Positions 43,495 to 53,784 of a stretch of DNA of 64,000 nt are shown in pieces. Numbering within the stretch: the first letter of the stretch is position 1; the number at the start of each line of letters is the position of its first letter. The notes below the pieces were generated by a model. It saw only the letters and a list, made by a program, of their open reading frames with translations, searched no databases and was not told the origin of the DNA. A program made the position numbers and the translations under genes. The stretch comes from Bacillus sp. DTU_2020_1000418_1_SI_GHA_SEK_038 (lineage in GTDB: Bacteria; Bacillota; Bacilli; Bacillales; Cytobacillaceae), in assembly GCF_032341175.1 (NCBI RefSeq), contig NZ_CP135435.1, positions 3,534,001-3,598,000 of the forward strand, given 5' to 3'.

Positions 43495-45150
43495 TTATTC
43501 TGCTGTAACATACTGATTCTTCTTATCATTTTCCTTATCTTTAGCGGCTCTTTCTGATGGCTCACCGAAGCCCCCGCCTCCGCCAGTCATGACTTTGACG
43601 ATATCGCCCTTGCGGATCTTTCTGCCATTTACCTTCAGTAAATGTTCAACTTGGCCATCAGAAGTAATTTCCACATCAGGCTTCATACCAGGCTGCCCTC
43701 CAAAAAGTCCCCAAGCTGGTGTCTTAGATCTTTCAAACCACAGAGAAACAGTCGTGTCCTCACTAAGAATCTCGTATTCTCTTACAACGCCAAGACCTCC
43801 GCGATACTGACCAGCACCGCCTGAGTTTTGTCTTAGTGCATATTGATTAATTCTAATTGGATACTTAGATTCAAATACCTCAATAGGGAGATTTTTAAAG
43901 TCCCCGCTTACATGATTGATTAAGGCTGATTGACCGTCACCGTTATGGAATGCGCCCCATCCTCCTGCTGTTGCTTCTACACTTAAGAATGACTCGCTTG
44001 TCCTTTCATCAATCCCTGCAAATGTGACAACCATTGAATCCCCATAATGAGCTCCTGCTGCCTTATCCTTCATTACTGGAGAAAGTGCTTTAATAATTAA
44101 ATCAATAAGTAAGCCAAGCGGAGTGAAATACCATCCGCATGGAGCAGGCTCTACTGCATGGAATATCGTAGCTTCCGGTGCAATAACATTCATCGTTCTA
44201 AAGTTTCCTCCAGTTACTGGGGAACTTGGGCTAATTAAATCTTTAAAAGCCACACGGCAGGCTGAAATGGTCTGAGCATATCCACAGTTTGTTTGTCCGA
44301 AGCGCTGTTTGCTTGAGCCAGTGAGATCAATAGTAATATATTCTCCTTTAACCGTTACCTTAACCTTCACTAGGATTGGCTCATCCTTTACCCCATCATT
44401 ATCAAGATAGCCTTCCGCTTCATACTCGCCATCTGGAATATTGCGGATGACACTACGGTCCATTTCCTCTGATTGCTTAAAGATGTCATGGATACAGCGA
44501 TTAATTCGGTCAATGCCAAAGCGCACAATTAATTCCTTAAATCTTTTCTCACCTGTTCTGCATGCAGCTATTTGTGCATTTAAGTCCCCAAGAGCCGCTT
44601 CACGGAAACGATTGTTAGAAACGATAAGTCGAATAACATCTTCAATGGGCTTTCCATTATCATAAATTTTTGTAGGAGGAATTCGAATTCCTTCTTGATA
44701 AATACTTGTAGCATCCATCGGATATCCAGGATCCTTCGAACCAATATCCAACCAGTGGGCACGGTTTGCTGTAAAACCAACAAGCTCACCTTCGAAGAAA
44801 ATTGGAGAGAAAACTGTGACATCATTTAAATGAGTTCCGCCAATATATGAATCATTTAAAATATATACATCTCCATCTTTATACCTTTCGATGCCGCCAA
44901 TGACATTGGTTGTTACCTTAATACACTCATCGATATTTCCTAGAAAAATAGGCAACCCTGCAGATTGTCCCAACAGCTCTACATCGCGGTTAAAAATACA
45001 AACACTGCAATCCTTCATTTCATAAATAATTGGTGAAAAAGCGCTTCGTGCCAGGCTCGCGTTCATTTCATCAGCTGCCGAAATAAGTGCATTTCTCACA
45101 ATTTCTGTTGTAACCGGATTCTCCAAGTAAACTTGTTGTTGAGTGCTCAT
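43495..45150 (-). CDS. hyuB: Hydantoinase B / 5-oxoprolinase beta-type subunit
   Basis: A 551-aa HyuB family protein: TTEIVRNALISAADEMNASLARSAFSP, the DSYIGGTHLNDVT motif, NRAHWLDIG and the glycine-rich C terminus VMTGGGGGFGEPSER. With HyuA it would form an ATP-dependent ring-opening amidohydrolase (N-methylhydantoin, hydantoin or 5-oxoproline; also acetone-carboxylase-like relatives). It overlaps hyuA by 4 bp. The substrate cannot be decided from sequence. Confidence 0.88.
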   Translation of the reverse strand: MSTQQQVYLENPVTTEIVRNALISAADEMNASLARSAFSPIIYEMKDCSVCIFNRDVELLGQSAGLPIFLGNIDECIKVTTNVIGGIERYKDGDVYILNDSYIGGTHLNDVTVFSPIFFEGELVGFTANRAHWLDIGSKDPGYPMDATSIYQEGIRIPPTKIYDNGKPIEDVIRLIVSNNRFREAALGDLNAQIAACRTGEKRFKELIVRFGIDRINRCIHDIFKQSEEMDRSVIRNIPDGEYEAEGYLDNDGVKDEPILVKVKVTVKGEYITIDLTGSSKQRFGQTNCGYAQTISACRVAFKDLISPSSPVTGGNFRTMNVIAPEATIFHAVEPAPCGWYFTPLGLLIDLIIKALSPVMKDKAAGAHYGDSMVVTFAGIDERTSESFLSVEATAGGWGAFHNGDGQSALINHVSGDFKNLPIEVFESKYPIRINQYALRQNSGGAGQYRGGLGVVREYEILSEDTTVSLWFERSKTPAWGLFGGQPGMKPDVEITSDGQVEHLLKVNGRKIRKGDIVKVMTGGGGGFGEPSERAAKDKENDKKNQYVTAE

Positions 45151-47183
45151 ACTAAAACCTCCTGTTCTGCTGTTTCCTTCACAATTTCAATATTTAGATA
45201 TTCATCGATAGAAATATAGTGTTTTGGTGGTATAACGAGTGTTGAGTTTTTATCTTCTACAATGGCAGGTCCACTAAAATAGTTTCCGTATGATAAATCA
45301 TCTGTTGAATATACATTTGTTTCTTCTTCAACATTATTCCATACAACTTTGCGTTTAGATGCTGGAACCGCTTGTTGTTCTAAGCGATTGTTGGACTTTA
45401 CATATTCGGCTTTTTCTAGATCTCCAAAAGCTGTTACACGAAGATTCACGATTTCAATTGATCCTCTTGGATTATTATGACCGTAAATATCTAAATGGGC
45501 TTTATGGAAGTCCTCTTCAATTTTCTTAAGATCATTCGTTTCGTTCACAATATTAACGGTATACTCCTGTCCTTCATAGCGGACATCTATACTATTTTGG
45601 AATCTAATTTCATCTGTTTGAATGTTCTGCTGGTTTAATACCGAAATACTTTCTTGTTTCATTTCTTCATAAAAAGAGTCCACTTCAGCATAATTGACTT
45701 GGCTGACGCTTGCGACATAATTTCGAACCGTATCAAAACGGATATCTGTTTGCAGCATTCCCCATGCAGAAAACGTTCCAGAAACGCTTGGAACAAACAC
45801 TTTCTTCATATCTAATAAATCTGCAATTAATACGGCATGCATTGGTCCCGCGCCGCCAAAAGCTACTAGTGTAAAGTCACGAGGATCAATACCGCGTTTA
45901 ACGGTCAATGTTCGGATTGCATCCGCCATTTTGGCATTAGCGATATCACAGATACCTTCTGCAGTTTCTTGTATCGACAAGCCAATCTGGTCAGCAACTG
46001 ATTTTACTGCTTGGATTGCAGCTTGTTTGTCTAGCTTGATATCTCCGCCTAAGAAGTTATTTTCATCAATTCGACCAAGCACTAAGTTGGCATCCGTTAC
46101 AGTTGGCTGCTTTCCTCCTTTTCCGTAACAAGCAGGTCCTGGAGAAGAACCAGCACTTTTCGGACCAACACGCAATCCGCCTGCCTCCACCCAAGCAATC
46201 GAGCCTCCTCCCGCTCCAATCGTATGAATATTAACCATTGGCGATAGGATAGGGAAGCCTTCCATATTTATTTCTGCTGTAATATCTGGCTGTCCATCGA
46301 TAATCATACTTACATCAAAACTAGTACCGCCCATATCTACACAAATCAGGTTAGAATCACCTGTAAGCTTTGTTAAATTCATTCCTCCAATTGTTCCTCC
46401 AACTGGACCGGACATAAGAGTCTGCAAAGGCAAACGTTTAGCAATTTTTGAAGTCATAACTCCGCCATTGGACTGCATAATATAGATATCCTTTTTGAAG
46501 CCTCTTTTTTCGACTTCTTTTTCAAGAATATTTAAGTATTTTTTTACAATTGGGGCGATGTATGCATTAATGACCGTTGTACTGACCCTTTCATATTCCC
46601 TCCATTCTCTTGCAATATCACTGGATAGTGAAACAGGAATATCCAGTTCCTTTTCAATTATTGTTCGAATTTGATCTTCATGATCTGGATTACGGTAAGC
46701 ATGCATTAGGCACACAGCCACAGCATCATAGTTTTTTCCCTTTAATTCTCCGATGATTTGCTGAAGATTTTCCTCATCTATGGGTGTAACGATTGAGCCA
46801 TCAAATGTCACTCGTTCACGAATTTCGTAAATATGCTCCCGCTCAACAAGGGTTGCTGGTTTGTTAAATTGAATATTATACATTTCCGTACGATTGGCCC
46901 TGCCAATTTCATAAACATCCCTAAATCCTTTTGTTACAATTAGTGCAACATTCGCTCCCTTTCTTTCTAAAAAAGCATTTAAGCCAGAAGTCGTTCCATG
47001 GACAAAGTATTCTATTTCGGATAAGTCTTTCACATAATGACCAATAGCCTCTAGCACACCTTCAGCTAAATTATGTGGAGTCGTTAATGTTTTTTTCGTA
47101 TGATAGACATTTTTTAATCGATCATAAACAACCAAATCAGTAAAGGTACCTCCAATATCCACTCCAAGACGATAACGCGACAT
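45147..47183 (-). CDS. hyuA: Hydantoinase A / 5-oxoprolinase alpha-type subunit
   Basis: A 678-aa HyuA family protein with the actin-like ATPase start RLGVDIGGTFTDLVVYD, the central MGGTSFDVSMI, and AFGGAGPMHAVLIADLL. It provides the ATP-binding half of the enzyme. First gene of the unit; a weak leader of 140 bp separates it from the XRE-cupin gene on the same strand, and no sigma-54 element is seen there, so this block is not part of the sigma-54 regulon. Confidence 0.9.
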   Translation of the reverse strand: MSRYRLGVDIGGTFTDLVVYDRLKNVYHTKKTLTTPHNLAEGVLEAIGHYVKDLSEIEYFVHGTTSGLNAFLERKGANVALIVTKGFRDVYEIGRANRTEMYNIQFNKPATLVEREHIYEIRERVTFDGSIVTPIDEENLQQIIGELKGKNYDAVAVCLMHAYRNPDHEDQIRTIIEKELDIPVSLSSDIAREWREYERVSTTVINAYIAPIVKKYLNILEKEVEKRGFKKDIYIMQSNGGVMTSKIAKRLPLQTLMSGPVGGTIGGMNLTKLTGDSNLICVDMGGTSFDVSMIIDGQPDITAEINMEGFPILSPMVNIHTIGAGGGSIAWVEAGGLRVGPKSAGSSPGPACYGKGGKQPTVTDANLVLGRIDENNFLGGDIKLDKQAAIQAVKSVADQIGLSIQETAEGICDIANAKMADAIRTLTVKRGIDPRDFTLVAFGGAGPMHAVLIADLLDMKKVFVPSVSGTFSAWGMLQTDIRFDTVRNYVASVSQVNYAEVDSFYEEMKQESISVLNQQNIQTDEIRFQNSIDVRYEGQEYTVNIVNETNDLKKIEEDFHKAHLDIYGHNNPRGSIEIVNLRVTAFGDLEKAEYVKSNNRLEQQAVPASKRKVVWNNVEEETNVYSTDDLSYGNYFSGPAIVEDKNSTLVIPPKHYISIDEYLNIEIVKETAEQEVLV

Positions 47184-47323
47184 TCATGTTTCCTCCCCTT
47201 CTAGTTCACTTAAGCGATTAATTTTGTTGTAAACCTTTCCAAAACAATATAAAACCATAATCGTTAACTAAGACTCCAGAATGACGGGACATTCCTCCCT
47301 TCAAATGAGGTAATCTATTTTAT

Positions 47324-47869
47324 TTAATTAAAAATAACTGGAGTGATGACCGAAAGTAGTATCGTTTCTTGATCAAGCGGATTCTCCCACATATGTGGAA
47401 GAGTCGATGGAAAATGAATGGCTTCTCCTTCTCGCAAGTAATATTCATTTTGATCCACCGTGAGCAGTACCGCTCCTTTTAAAACATAATAAAATTCTTC
47501 TCCAGGATGTTTTACAAGCTCAATATCCCTTTGACGAGGCTGCATAGTTACAAGGAATGGCTCTATTTTTCGGTCTGCAAAATTATGGCTTAACCGAAGA
47601 TAAGTAGAATCTGAGCTTTCTATTTTAAATGGTTTTTGATCTTGCTTTTTTACTGCATAATTTAAGCTCTCTGGTTCCTCAAAAAAATGAATCATCTTAA
47701 CCCCAAAGGCATCGGCAATTTTCTTTAAAGATGTAATAGCAAGTGAAGATGTCCCTCTTTCTATTTGCGACAAAAAACTAACAGAAAGATCTGTCTTTTC
47801 GCTTAGCTCCTTTAATGTCATTCCCTGTTCAAACCGTAATTGTTTGATTTTTTGAAAAATTTCTTCCAT
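47324..47869 (-). CDS. XRE family regulator with C-terminal cupin domain
   Basis: A 181-aa regulator. The N-terminal HTH_3 domain (IKQLRFEQGMTLKELSEKTDLSVSFLSQIERG) is joined to a cupin_2 barrel (about 110-178: VKHPGEEFYYVLKGAVLLTVDQ, FPSTLPHMWENP). PuuR/SutR-type proteins of this design sense small metabolites. It lies directly upstream of hyuA on the same strand and is probably its local regulator. No operator was identified. Confidence 0.88.
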   Translation of the reverse strand: MEEIFQKIKQLRFEQGMTLKELSEKTDLSVSFLSQIERGTSSLAITSLKKIADAFGVKMIHFFEEPESLNYAVKKQDQKPFKIESSDSTYLRLSHNFADRKIEPFLVTMQPRQRDIELVKHPGEEFYYVLKGAVLLTVDQNEYYLREGEAIHFPSTLPHMWENPLDQETILLSVITPVIFN

Positions 47870-48123
47870 AGTTGAATCCCTTTCTTCTATCTGAGGAATA
47901 ATTACTGTATGACTGTAATTGTTTATGATTTTATCATAATTATTTTTGTTGTAAATAAATTTTTAAAATATTTTATATTTTAAGGCAAGATTTTATTTTT
48001 AATATTTTCATAATATAATAACTCCACATCTATTACTGACCTATATCAAATAAAAAATGCACCTATTAGATAGATGCATTTAACTAAATTACTATTTTCC
48101 AATTTCAGCAAATCTCTTAACTT

Positions 48124-49422
48124 TTAATTAATAAACAACAGCCAAATATATAAACCAGCAAGTGTGATGAATAATGTCGGAATCGTTAAGACAATCCCCG
48201 TTTTAAAATACGTTCCCCATGAGATTTTTACACCTTTTAAGGAGAGGACGTGCAGCCATAATAATGTTGCCAAGGAGCCAATTGGCGTAATTTTTGGACC
48301 TAAGTCTGAACCAATGATATTAGCATAAATGAGTGCTTCTCTTATAATTCCCGTTGTGTTTGTTTCTGAAATTGCTAGGGCATCAATCATAACAGTAGGT
48401 AAATTATTCATTACAGATGAAAGCAGTGCAGCAATGAACCCCATCCCGATTGTCGCGGTAAATAAACCTTGATCAGCAGCTGATTGAATGACATCCGCTA
48501 AAACATTCGTTAACCCAACATTTCGCAAGCCATAAACAACCACATACATTCCAATTGAGAAAAAGACGATAGCCCATGGAGCCCCTTTCATGACTGTCCT
48601 TGTATTCACCGCATGGCTTCTTCTTGCCATGAAGAGGAAGAAAATCGCTACTATGCCCGCAATGATTGAGACGGGAATCCCAGTAAATTCACTAGCAAAA
48701 TACCCCATAAGGAGGACAGCCAGTACATACCATGACAATAAAAACATTTTGTCGTCCCGAATCGCTTCTACTGGTTCTTTCAAATTAGATAGATCATAAT
48801 TCTTCGGTATGCTCTTACGAAAGAAAAGATATAATACCAAAATACTAGCTGCAAGTGAAAAGAAGTTTGGAATGATCATTCTTGATGCAAATTCATTAAA
48901 TCCAATTCCGAAATAATCCGCGGAAACGATATTAACAAGATTACTGACAACTAATGGCAGGGATGTTGTATCCGCTATGAATCCACTGGCTATAATAAAT
49001 GGAAAAACCATTTTTTCTTTAAAATGCAAATTGCGCACCATCGCTAACACAATTGGCGTCAAGATTAGTGCGGCGCCATCATTAGCGAAAAATGCGGAAA
49101 CAATCGCTCCGAGAATACTGACATACACAAACATTTTTACCCCATTGCCCTTGGCTGCCCTAGCCATATGTAACGCCGCCCACTCAAAAAAACCAATTTC
49201 ATCTAATATAAGCGAGATAATAATAATGGCAATAAACGTTAAAGTGGCATTCCATACGATCGAAGTCACATCCATGACATCTTCAAAATCAACCACCCCA
49301 ACGAGTAATGAAAGGATTGCTCCTCCACATGCTGACCATCCGATCGATAAACCTTTGGGTTGCCAAATAACTAAAATAAGTGTTATTAAGAAAATCGCTG
49401 ATGCTAACATGACTGATATCAA
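48124..49422 (-). CDS. ArsB-type arsenite/anion transporter
   Basis: Integral membrane protein of about 432 aa with 10-12 hydrophobic segments and ArsB/NhaD-superfamily motifs: [57 protein letters not shown] and [20 protein letters not shown]. This strongly resembles ArsB. No arsR or arsC gene lies next to it, so arsenite efflux is probable by family only. The open frame starts at ATG 49446, overlapping a GGAGG; TTG 49422, nine bases after GGAGG, is more likely. Confidence 0.82.
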   Translation of the reverse strand: MISVMLASAIFLITLILVIWQPKGLSIGWSACGGAILSLLVGVVDFEDVMDVTSIVWNATLTFIAIIIISLILDEIGFFEWAALHMARAAKGNGVKMFVYVSILGAIVSAFFANDGAALILTPIVLAMVRNLHFKEKMVFPFIIASGFIADTTSLPLVVSNLVNIVSADYFGIGFNEFASRMIIPNFFSLAASILVLYLFFRKSIPKNYDLSNLKEPVEAIRDDKMFLLSWYVLAVLLMGYFASEFTGIPVSIIAGIVAIFFLFMARRSHAVNTRTVMKGAPWAIVFFSIGMYVVVYGLRNVGLTNVLADVIQSAADQGLFTATIGMGFIAALLSSVMNNLPTVMIDALAISETNTTGIIREALIYANIIGSDLGPKITPIGSLATLLWLHVLSLKGVKISWGTYFKTGIVLTIPTLFITLAGLYIWLLFIN

Positions 49423-49464
49423 TACACAAATCCTCCAATTACTCACATGATTAGGCTCTGCCCC

Positions 49465-49797
49465 TTACTGGCGTGGTGCAAACAACATTACTGAAACACC
49501 AACTAAACAAATAGATGCACCAAGCCAGTCATACAAATCTGGTGTTTTTTTATCAATACCCCATCCCCATAAAACAGAGAGTACGATAAATACCCCTCCA
49601 TACGCTGCATAGACTCTGCCGAACGAAGGAAATGTTTGAAATGTAGCAATAACCCCATATAAAGCTAGAGCTATCCCTCCGAAAATACCCCAGTAATAAG
49701 GCTTCCCTTCTCTTAGCCACAGCCAAATTAGATAACCTCCGCCAATCTCAGCTATTCCTGCAAAAATAAACAAGAAAATAGCAGTAAACATATACAC
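49465..49797 (-). CDS. YnfA family small membrane protein
   Basis: A 110-aa protein with four membrane segments and the YnfA/UPF0060 pattern: [51 protein letters not shown] and the late [20 protein letters not shown]. It has an SMR-like fold with proposed small-molecule efflux. It lies 42 bp upstream of the arsB-type gene on the same strand, so it may be co-transcribed with it. Confidence 0.88.
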   Translation of the reverse strand: MYMFTAIFLFIFAGIAEIGGGYLIWLWLREGKPYYWGIFGGIALALYGVIATFQTFPSFGRVYAAYGGVFIVLSVLWGWGIDKKTPDLYDWLGASICLVGVSVMLFAPRQ

Positions 49798-49857
49798 ACT
49801 TCCTAAACTAATAATATTTGATAAAGAGTGCCATCAATGGTATGACTTATTATTAAA

Positions 49858-50727
49858 TTAATTCGGTTCAACATGGACATGAACATCATATACACCATGT
49901 TTGATGGCTAGTGCCTGTTCCACCTCAGTAGAAATATTATGGGCACCTGTAATATCTAATTTCGAATTTACAAGGATAACGACATCTACCACCTTGTTAT
50001 TGCCATAACTTCTTGCCTTAATTTCTTTGATTCCTTTCACGCCATAAATGTTTTGAATCGTTTCTCTAAAAGATTGAATCTCATTTTCGTCAAAGCCATC
50101 AGTCAATTGATGAGAAGCCTCTCTAAAAATATCCCAGGCTGTTTTACAAATTAATAATCCGATGATAACAGCAGCCACGGGATCAAGCCATGCCAGTTGA
50201 AATTGAGATCCTATAATTCCAACTGCTGTTCCAATACTAACCCACGCATCTGAAAGATTGTCCTTTGCTGCTGCCATGACTGATTGACTATTAATTTTGT
50301 TTGCTAATTTTTTATTATAGCGATACACACCATACATGACGATGGCACAAAAAATCCCCGTCCATGCTGCAATCAAATCAGGGGATGTATGTCCGCCCTT
50401 AAAAATAGTAGAAATCGCTGTATATAAAACTTGAATCCCAACGGCCATCATGATAAATGAAGCTACCATTGAAGCAACTGTTTCAGCTTTCCAATGTCCG
50501 TAGGGGTGGTTCAAATCAGCTGGTTTTTGAGAAAGTTTTAGACCAATTAATACTGCAATAGAAGCAACAATATCAGTTGTATTATTTAAGCCATCAGCTT
50601 TTAAGGCTTCTGAATCTGCCATATTTCCAATCACTAACTTTAAGACAGATAAACATATGTAGGCAATAATACTAATAATAGCTCCACGTTCCCCAAGCTT
50701 TAAATCATTATATTTTTGTTGATCCAT
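49858..50727 (-). CDS. Cation diffusion facilitator family transporter
   Basis: A 289-aa CDF exporter with six membrane segments and a C-terminal cytosolic ferredoxin-like domain. Metal-site sequences: DGLNNTTDIVASIAVLIG (Asp pair), HPYGHWKAETVAS, and KDNLSDAWVSIGTAVG. It exports divalent metals such as Zn2+ or Mn2+; the metal is not predictable. ATG 50727 lies six bases after GGAGGTAG and is preferred over 50757, which overlaps nothing recognisable. Confidence 0.88.
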   Translation of the reverse strand: MDQQKYNDLKLGERGAIISIIAYICLSVLKLVIGNMADSEALKADGLNNTTDIVASIAVLIGLKLSQKPADLNHPYGHWKAETVASMVASFIMMAVGIQVLYTAISTIFKGGHTSPDLIAAWTGIFCAIVMYGVYRYNKKLANKINSQSVMAAAKDNLSDAWVSIGTAVGIIGSQFQLAWLDPVAAVIIGLLICKTAWDIFREASHQLTDGFDENEIQSFRETIQNIYGVKGIKEIKARSYGNNKVVDVVILVNSKLDITGAHNISTEVEQALAIKHGVYDVHVHVEPN

Positions 50728-50982
50728 AGGTTCTACCTCCATAATTATCCTTAACAATACTATCAGGAAGAATCTGGGTGGGTCTATAGAAACCTTTTTT
50801 CACTATTCTATAAAAGTAACGTCTATAAAAATATGTTGGCTTAGGCTATATTTATTTTATAATAACAATCATTAAAACAGCAGGTGACAGCAACTTCTTC
50901 CCGCGAAAAAAGCCCATATCTTCTATTCGGTGCTTATGTTCCAGTTATATATGAAAACATTATAATTGATTATTCATGAAAC

Positions 50983-51007
50983 AAAACGCAGCTTCATGTT
51001 ACGTTTT
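50983..51007. terminator. Weak hairpin in the gap before the M20 gene
   Basis: AAAACGCAGC pairs with GTTACGTTTT apart from a C-A mismatch and a G-T pair, then TTCTTTT. It is the only structure seen in the 50728-51085 gap; the promoters of the two flanking divergent genes were not resolved. Confidence 0.35.
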
Positions 51008-51085
51008 TTCTTTTAGAATCAGTAAATAATAGATATAATCTATGTATTAATCATTCGCTAAAAAATATTTAATAGGAGATACATT

Positions 51086-52327
51086 ATGGATTTGAGGGAA
51101 CGGTATGAAGCACTTTTTAATAAAATGAATCAGTACAATTCGGGTGATATCGGTATAACGCGTGTTGCCTATACAAATGAGGAGCAGGCAGGTACTCATG
51201 CTTTCATGAGGCTTTGTATGGATGAAAAATTAGATGTTCGCCTTGACCCATGCGGAAACTTAATTGCCAGAAGAGAAGGAAAAATAAGAGGCCTTCCTCC
51301 AGTTGTGATCGGGTCTCACTTAGATACTGTGTATCAAGGCGGAAAATATGACGGTTTAGTTGGTGTGACAGCGGGGTTGGAGGTCATTTCGCGTTTAAAT
51401 GCTAGGGGCATCTTGACAGACCATCCGATTGAAGTCGTTTCCTTCGCTTGTGAGGAATCCTCCCGATTTGGTGTTTCTACCTTTGGAAGTAAGGCAATGG
51501 CCGGAATCCTAGATAAAGAAAAATACCGGCATCTGAAAGACCGCGATGGCATTACGATGGAAAAGGCATTAGCCTTATGTGCTCTCGATTTTAATAGTAT
51601 TGATGAAGCAAGCAGAGCAAACGAGGGATTCAAAGCATACTTCGAGCTGCATGTCGAGCAAGGCCCTGTCCTAATAAATAATCAGAAAAAAATCGGAATT
51701 GTTACGGGGATTGCAGCACCTGCGAGGCTTCTTCTTAAAATATTTGGGAAAGCCTCACATTCCGGTACAACTCCAATGAATATGCGAAAAGACGCCCTTC
51801 TTGGAGCCTCCGAGATTGCCTTAGAGGTTGAAAAAGCTGCAAAGCTTGAACTGGCTTATGGGACAGTTGGAACTGTAGGTGTTTTGGATGTTCCTTCTGG
51901 AGCTATGAATGTGGTGCCTGGTTTGGTTGAACTTAAAATCGACATCCGTTCTACCTCCACAGAGTCAAGGGAGCGCGTGTTAAATCATGTCTATGAAACG
52001 ATTGCTTCTGTAAAAGAAAAGAGACAGCTTGAGATTGAAAGTAATATTATAAGCCTAGAAGAGCCTGTTATTCTTTCTGAAGAGCTTGTAGAAGGGATCA
52101 GAAACATCTGCGAAGAGAAGGAGCTTTCCTACGAAGTCATGCAAAGTGGTGCTGGCCATGACGCGATGAACATGACAAGGCTCGGTCCAGTTGGGCTGAT
52201 TTTTGTACCATCTGTTGACGGATTAAGTCATCATCCTGATGAATTCACAGAACTAGATGACATTTTATTAGGAATTGATGTTTTAGAAGATGCTGTTTTA
52301 CAGTATGCGAAAGCTGAACATATATAA
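51086..52327 (+). CDS. M20 family amidohydrolase (allantoate amidohydrolase / N-carbamoyl-amino-acid hydrolase)
   Basis: A 413-aa Zn-dependent amidase of the AllC/HyuC group. Metal ligands: His/Asp in GSHLDTVYQGGKYDGLVGV, Glu pair in CEESSRFGVSTFGSKAMAG, His in ELHVEQGPVL, His near the end in DGLSHHPDEF. The mid-part AGHDAMNM is also characteristic. It hydrolyses N-carbamoyl amino acids or allantoate, releasing ammonia and CO2. Either reading fits: HyuA/HyuB (hydantoin route) lies to one side and the ureide genes to the other. Single gene with its own terminator. Confidence 0.88.
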   Translation: MDLRERYEALFNKMNQYNSGDIGITRVAYTNEEQAGTHAFMRLCMDEKLDVRLDPCGNLIARREGKIRGLPPVVIGSHLDTVYQGGKYDGLVGVTAGLEVISRLNARGILTDHPIEVVSFACEESSRFGVSTFGSKAMAGILDKEKYRHLKDRDGITMEKALALCALDFNSIDEASRANEGFKAYFELHVEQGPVLINNQKKIGIVTGIAAPARLLLKIFGKASHSGTTPMNMRKDALLGASEIALEVEKAAKLELAYGTVGTVGVLDVPSGAMNVVPGLVELKIDIRSTSTESRERVLNHVYETIASVKEKRQLEIESNIISLEEPVILSEELVEGIRNICEEKELSYEVMQSGAGHDAMNMTRLGPVGLIFVPSVDGLSHHPDEFTELDDILLGIDVLEDAVLQYAKAEHI

Positions 52328-52334
52328 TATGTTG

Positions 52335-52377
52335 AAACTAAGGTATCGTCAAATTCCTGTTGGCGGTGCCTTAGTTT
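52335..52377 (+). terminator. Terminator of the M20 gene
   Basis: AAACTAAGG (52335-52343) with CCTTAGTTT (52369-52377), followed by T residues. Confidence 0.8.
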
Positions 52378-52465
52378 TTTTAAAAAAAATATAAGTATGA
52401 ATAAAAAAAACATAAAGTTTAATGATATTAATTGAAACTAATTACCTAATGAAAGTGTGTGAGCA

Positions 52466-53323
52466 ATGTACTATTACAAAGAGGAATTAATTAATTTCAT
52501 TACACCAGATCAACCAGATCCAGAAGCGGCCAAGGTTATGCAAGAAATATTAGGCGGACACTTTGGTGAAATGAGAACAATGATGCAATATTTCTTTCAA
52601 GGTTCAAATTTTAGAGGCAAAGACACACAGTATCGAGATTTGCTTCGAGGAGTTTTTCTAGAAGAGATCGCCCATGTCGAGCTCGTTCAGAATACAATTA
52701 ATCAGCTATTAAATGATTCAGGTAAATCCGATGTTCCAGGCAACGCGGGGGTTGACCAGGCGCCTCTTGACGATGCCGTTAGACATGCCAATCCACATCA
52801 TTATATTGTCGGAGCACAAGCTTCACTCCCAGTTGATGCAGCTGGAAACCCATGGAATGGTTCTTGGGTTTATAGTCATGGAAATCTAATAAGTGATTTA
52901 CTTGATAATTTAGTTCTCGAATCCACTGGAGTTCTCCAAAAAACACGTATATATGAAATGAGCTCCAATAAAACATTCCGTGAAACACTAGCTTTTCTTA
53001 TTGTAAGAGATAATACCCATCAAAACGCTTTTGCAAAGGCACTTGAAACATTAGGTGTGAATTGGGGGAAGATTTTACCTATACCCAACTACGATATAAA
53101 TAAATATCCAGAATGCAGGAAATATGTAGAATTGGGCTATCATAATACTCAATTTAATTTTAGATTGGATCCAACCAGAATTGGAGAGATCCTTCAAGGG
53201 CAAACACCAAGCAGAAATGGTGAGCCTTTTACAGTATCAGCTCCTCCTCAGGGTTTCCCAGTTCCATTAATGCCTGAAATGCCAAATGAACACAGTCCAG
53301 GCTTAAGCGATATGAATAATTAA
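52466..53323 (+). CDS. Manganese catalase
   Basis: A 285-aa non-haem catalase of the ferritin-like fold. Dinuclear Mn ligands are visible in GGHFGEMRTMMQYFFQG (Glu), GVFLEEIAHVELVQNTI (Glu, His), NLVLESTGVLQKTRIYEM (Glu) and VRDNTHQNAFAKALE (His). It decomposes H2O2 in the cytosol, and in Bacillus such proteins can be spore-associated. No signal peptide. It stands alone. Confidence 0.92.
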   Translation: MYYYKEELINFITPDQPDPEAAKVMQEILGGHFGEMRTMMQYFFQGSNFRGKDTQYRDLLRGVFLEEIAHVELVQNTINQLLNDSGKSDVPGNAGVDQAPLDDAVRHANPHHYIVGAQASLPVDAAGNPWNGSWVYSHGNLISDLLDNLVLESTGVLQKTRIYEMSSNKTFRETLAFLIVRDNTHQNAFAKALETLGVNWGKILPIPNYDINKYPECRKYVELGYHNTQFNFRLDPTRIGEILQGQTPSRNGEPFTVSAPPQGFPVPLMPEMPNEHSPGLSDMNN

Positions 53324-53367
53324 TGATTAACAATGTTGTACTATTAATTTAGAGCCTATTTAAACTA

Positions 53368-53412
53368 ACAGGGCAAGTATCCTCTCCGATTTCAACTATT
53401 GACTTGCCCTGT
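53368..53412 (+). terminator. Long-loop hairpin after the manganese catalase gene
   Basis: Perfect 11-bp stem ACAGGGCAAGT/ACTTGCCCTGT with a 23-nt loop, then AATAGAATTATTT. The T-run is weak. It lies 45 bp past the stop. Confidence 0.55.
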
Positions 53413-53430
53413 AATAGAATTATTTAACCA

Positions 53431-53594
53431 CCATGAAGGCTCCATAGTTGGCATTTTCTAAATCTTTCAGCCAAAACCCGTACCATGTAACTTTCATAGT
53501 TAGCGTTTTCGAACTCTTTCAGCCAAAATCCGCACCATGAAATGTTCATGGTTAGCATTTTCGAACTTCACCATCCAAAACCTGCACTATGAAT
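53431..53594. repeat. Three tandem 52-bp repeats
   Basis: Units at 53431-53482, 53483-53534 and 53535-53586, each exactly 52 bp and starting CCATGAA/CCATGTA, plus an 8-bp partial. Common pieces are CATAGTTRGCRTTTTC and TTTCAGCCAAAA. The unit is not a multiple of three and no ribosome site precedes an ORF across it, so it is not a coding repeat. Nothing else is seen in 53595-53784. Confidence 0.8.
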
Positions 53595-53784
53595 GAGCTT
53601 TCCTTTAATAACTTCCAAAACAGGCAACATAAGTGAATCACCTTTTTACTTGGGTAAATATTCATCCCTGCATTTCCAGCATTCTTAAAATGACCATCTC
53701 TCTTCTTTTTGGTATACTGTATATCGTCAAATTCACATACAGAAACTATCAAAAGACTACTAGAATGGACGTGAAATCAGTAAA

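Noticed and set aside
48977..49450. 157-codon plus-strand open frame
   Set aside because: Antisense shadow of the arsB-type gene; the composition reflects the hydrophobic codons read backwards.
53431..53594. CRISPR array
   Set aside because: The units are contiguous, diverged tandem copies with no unique spacers and no cas genes in the window.
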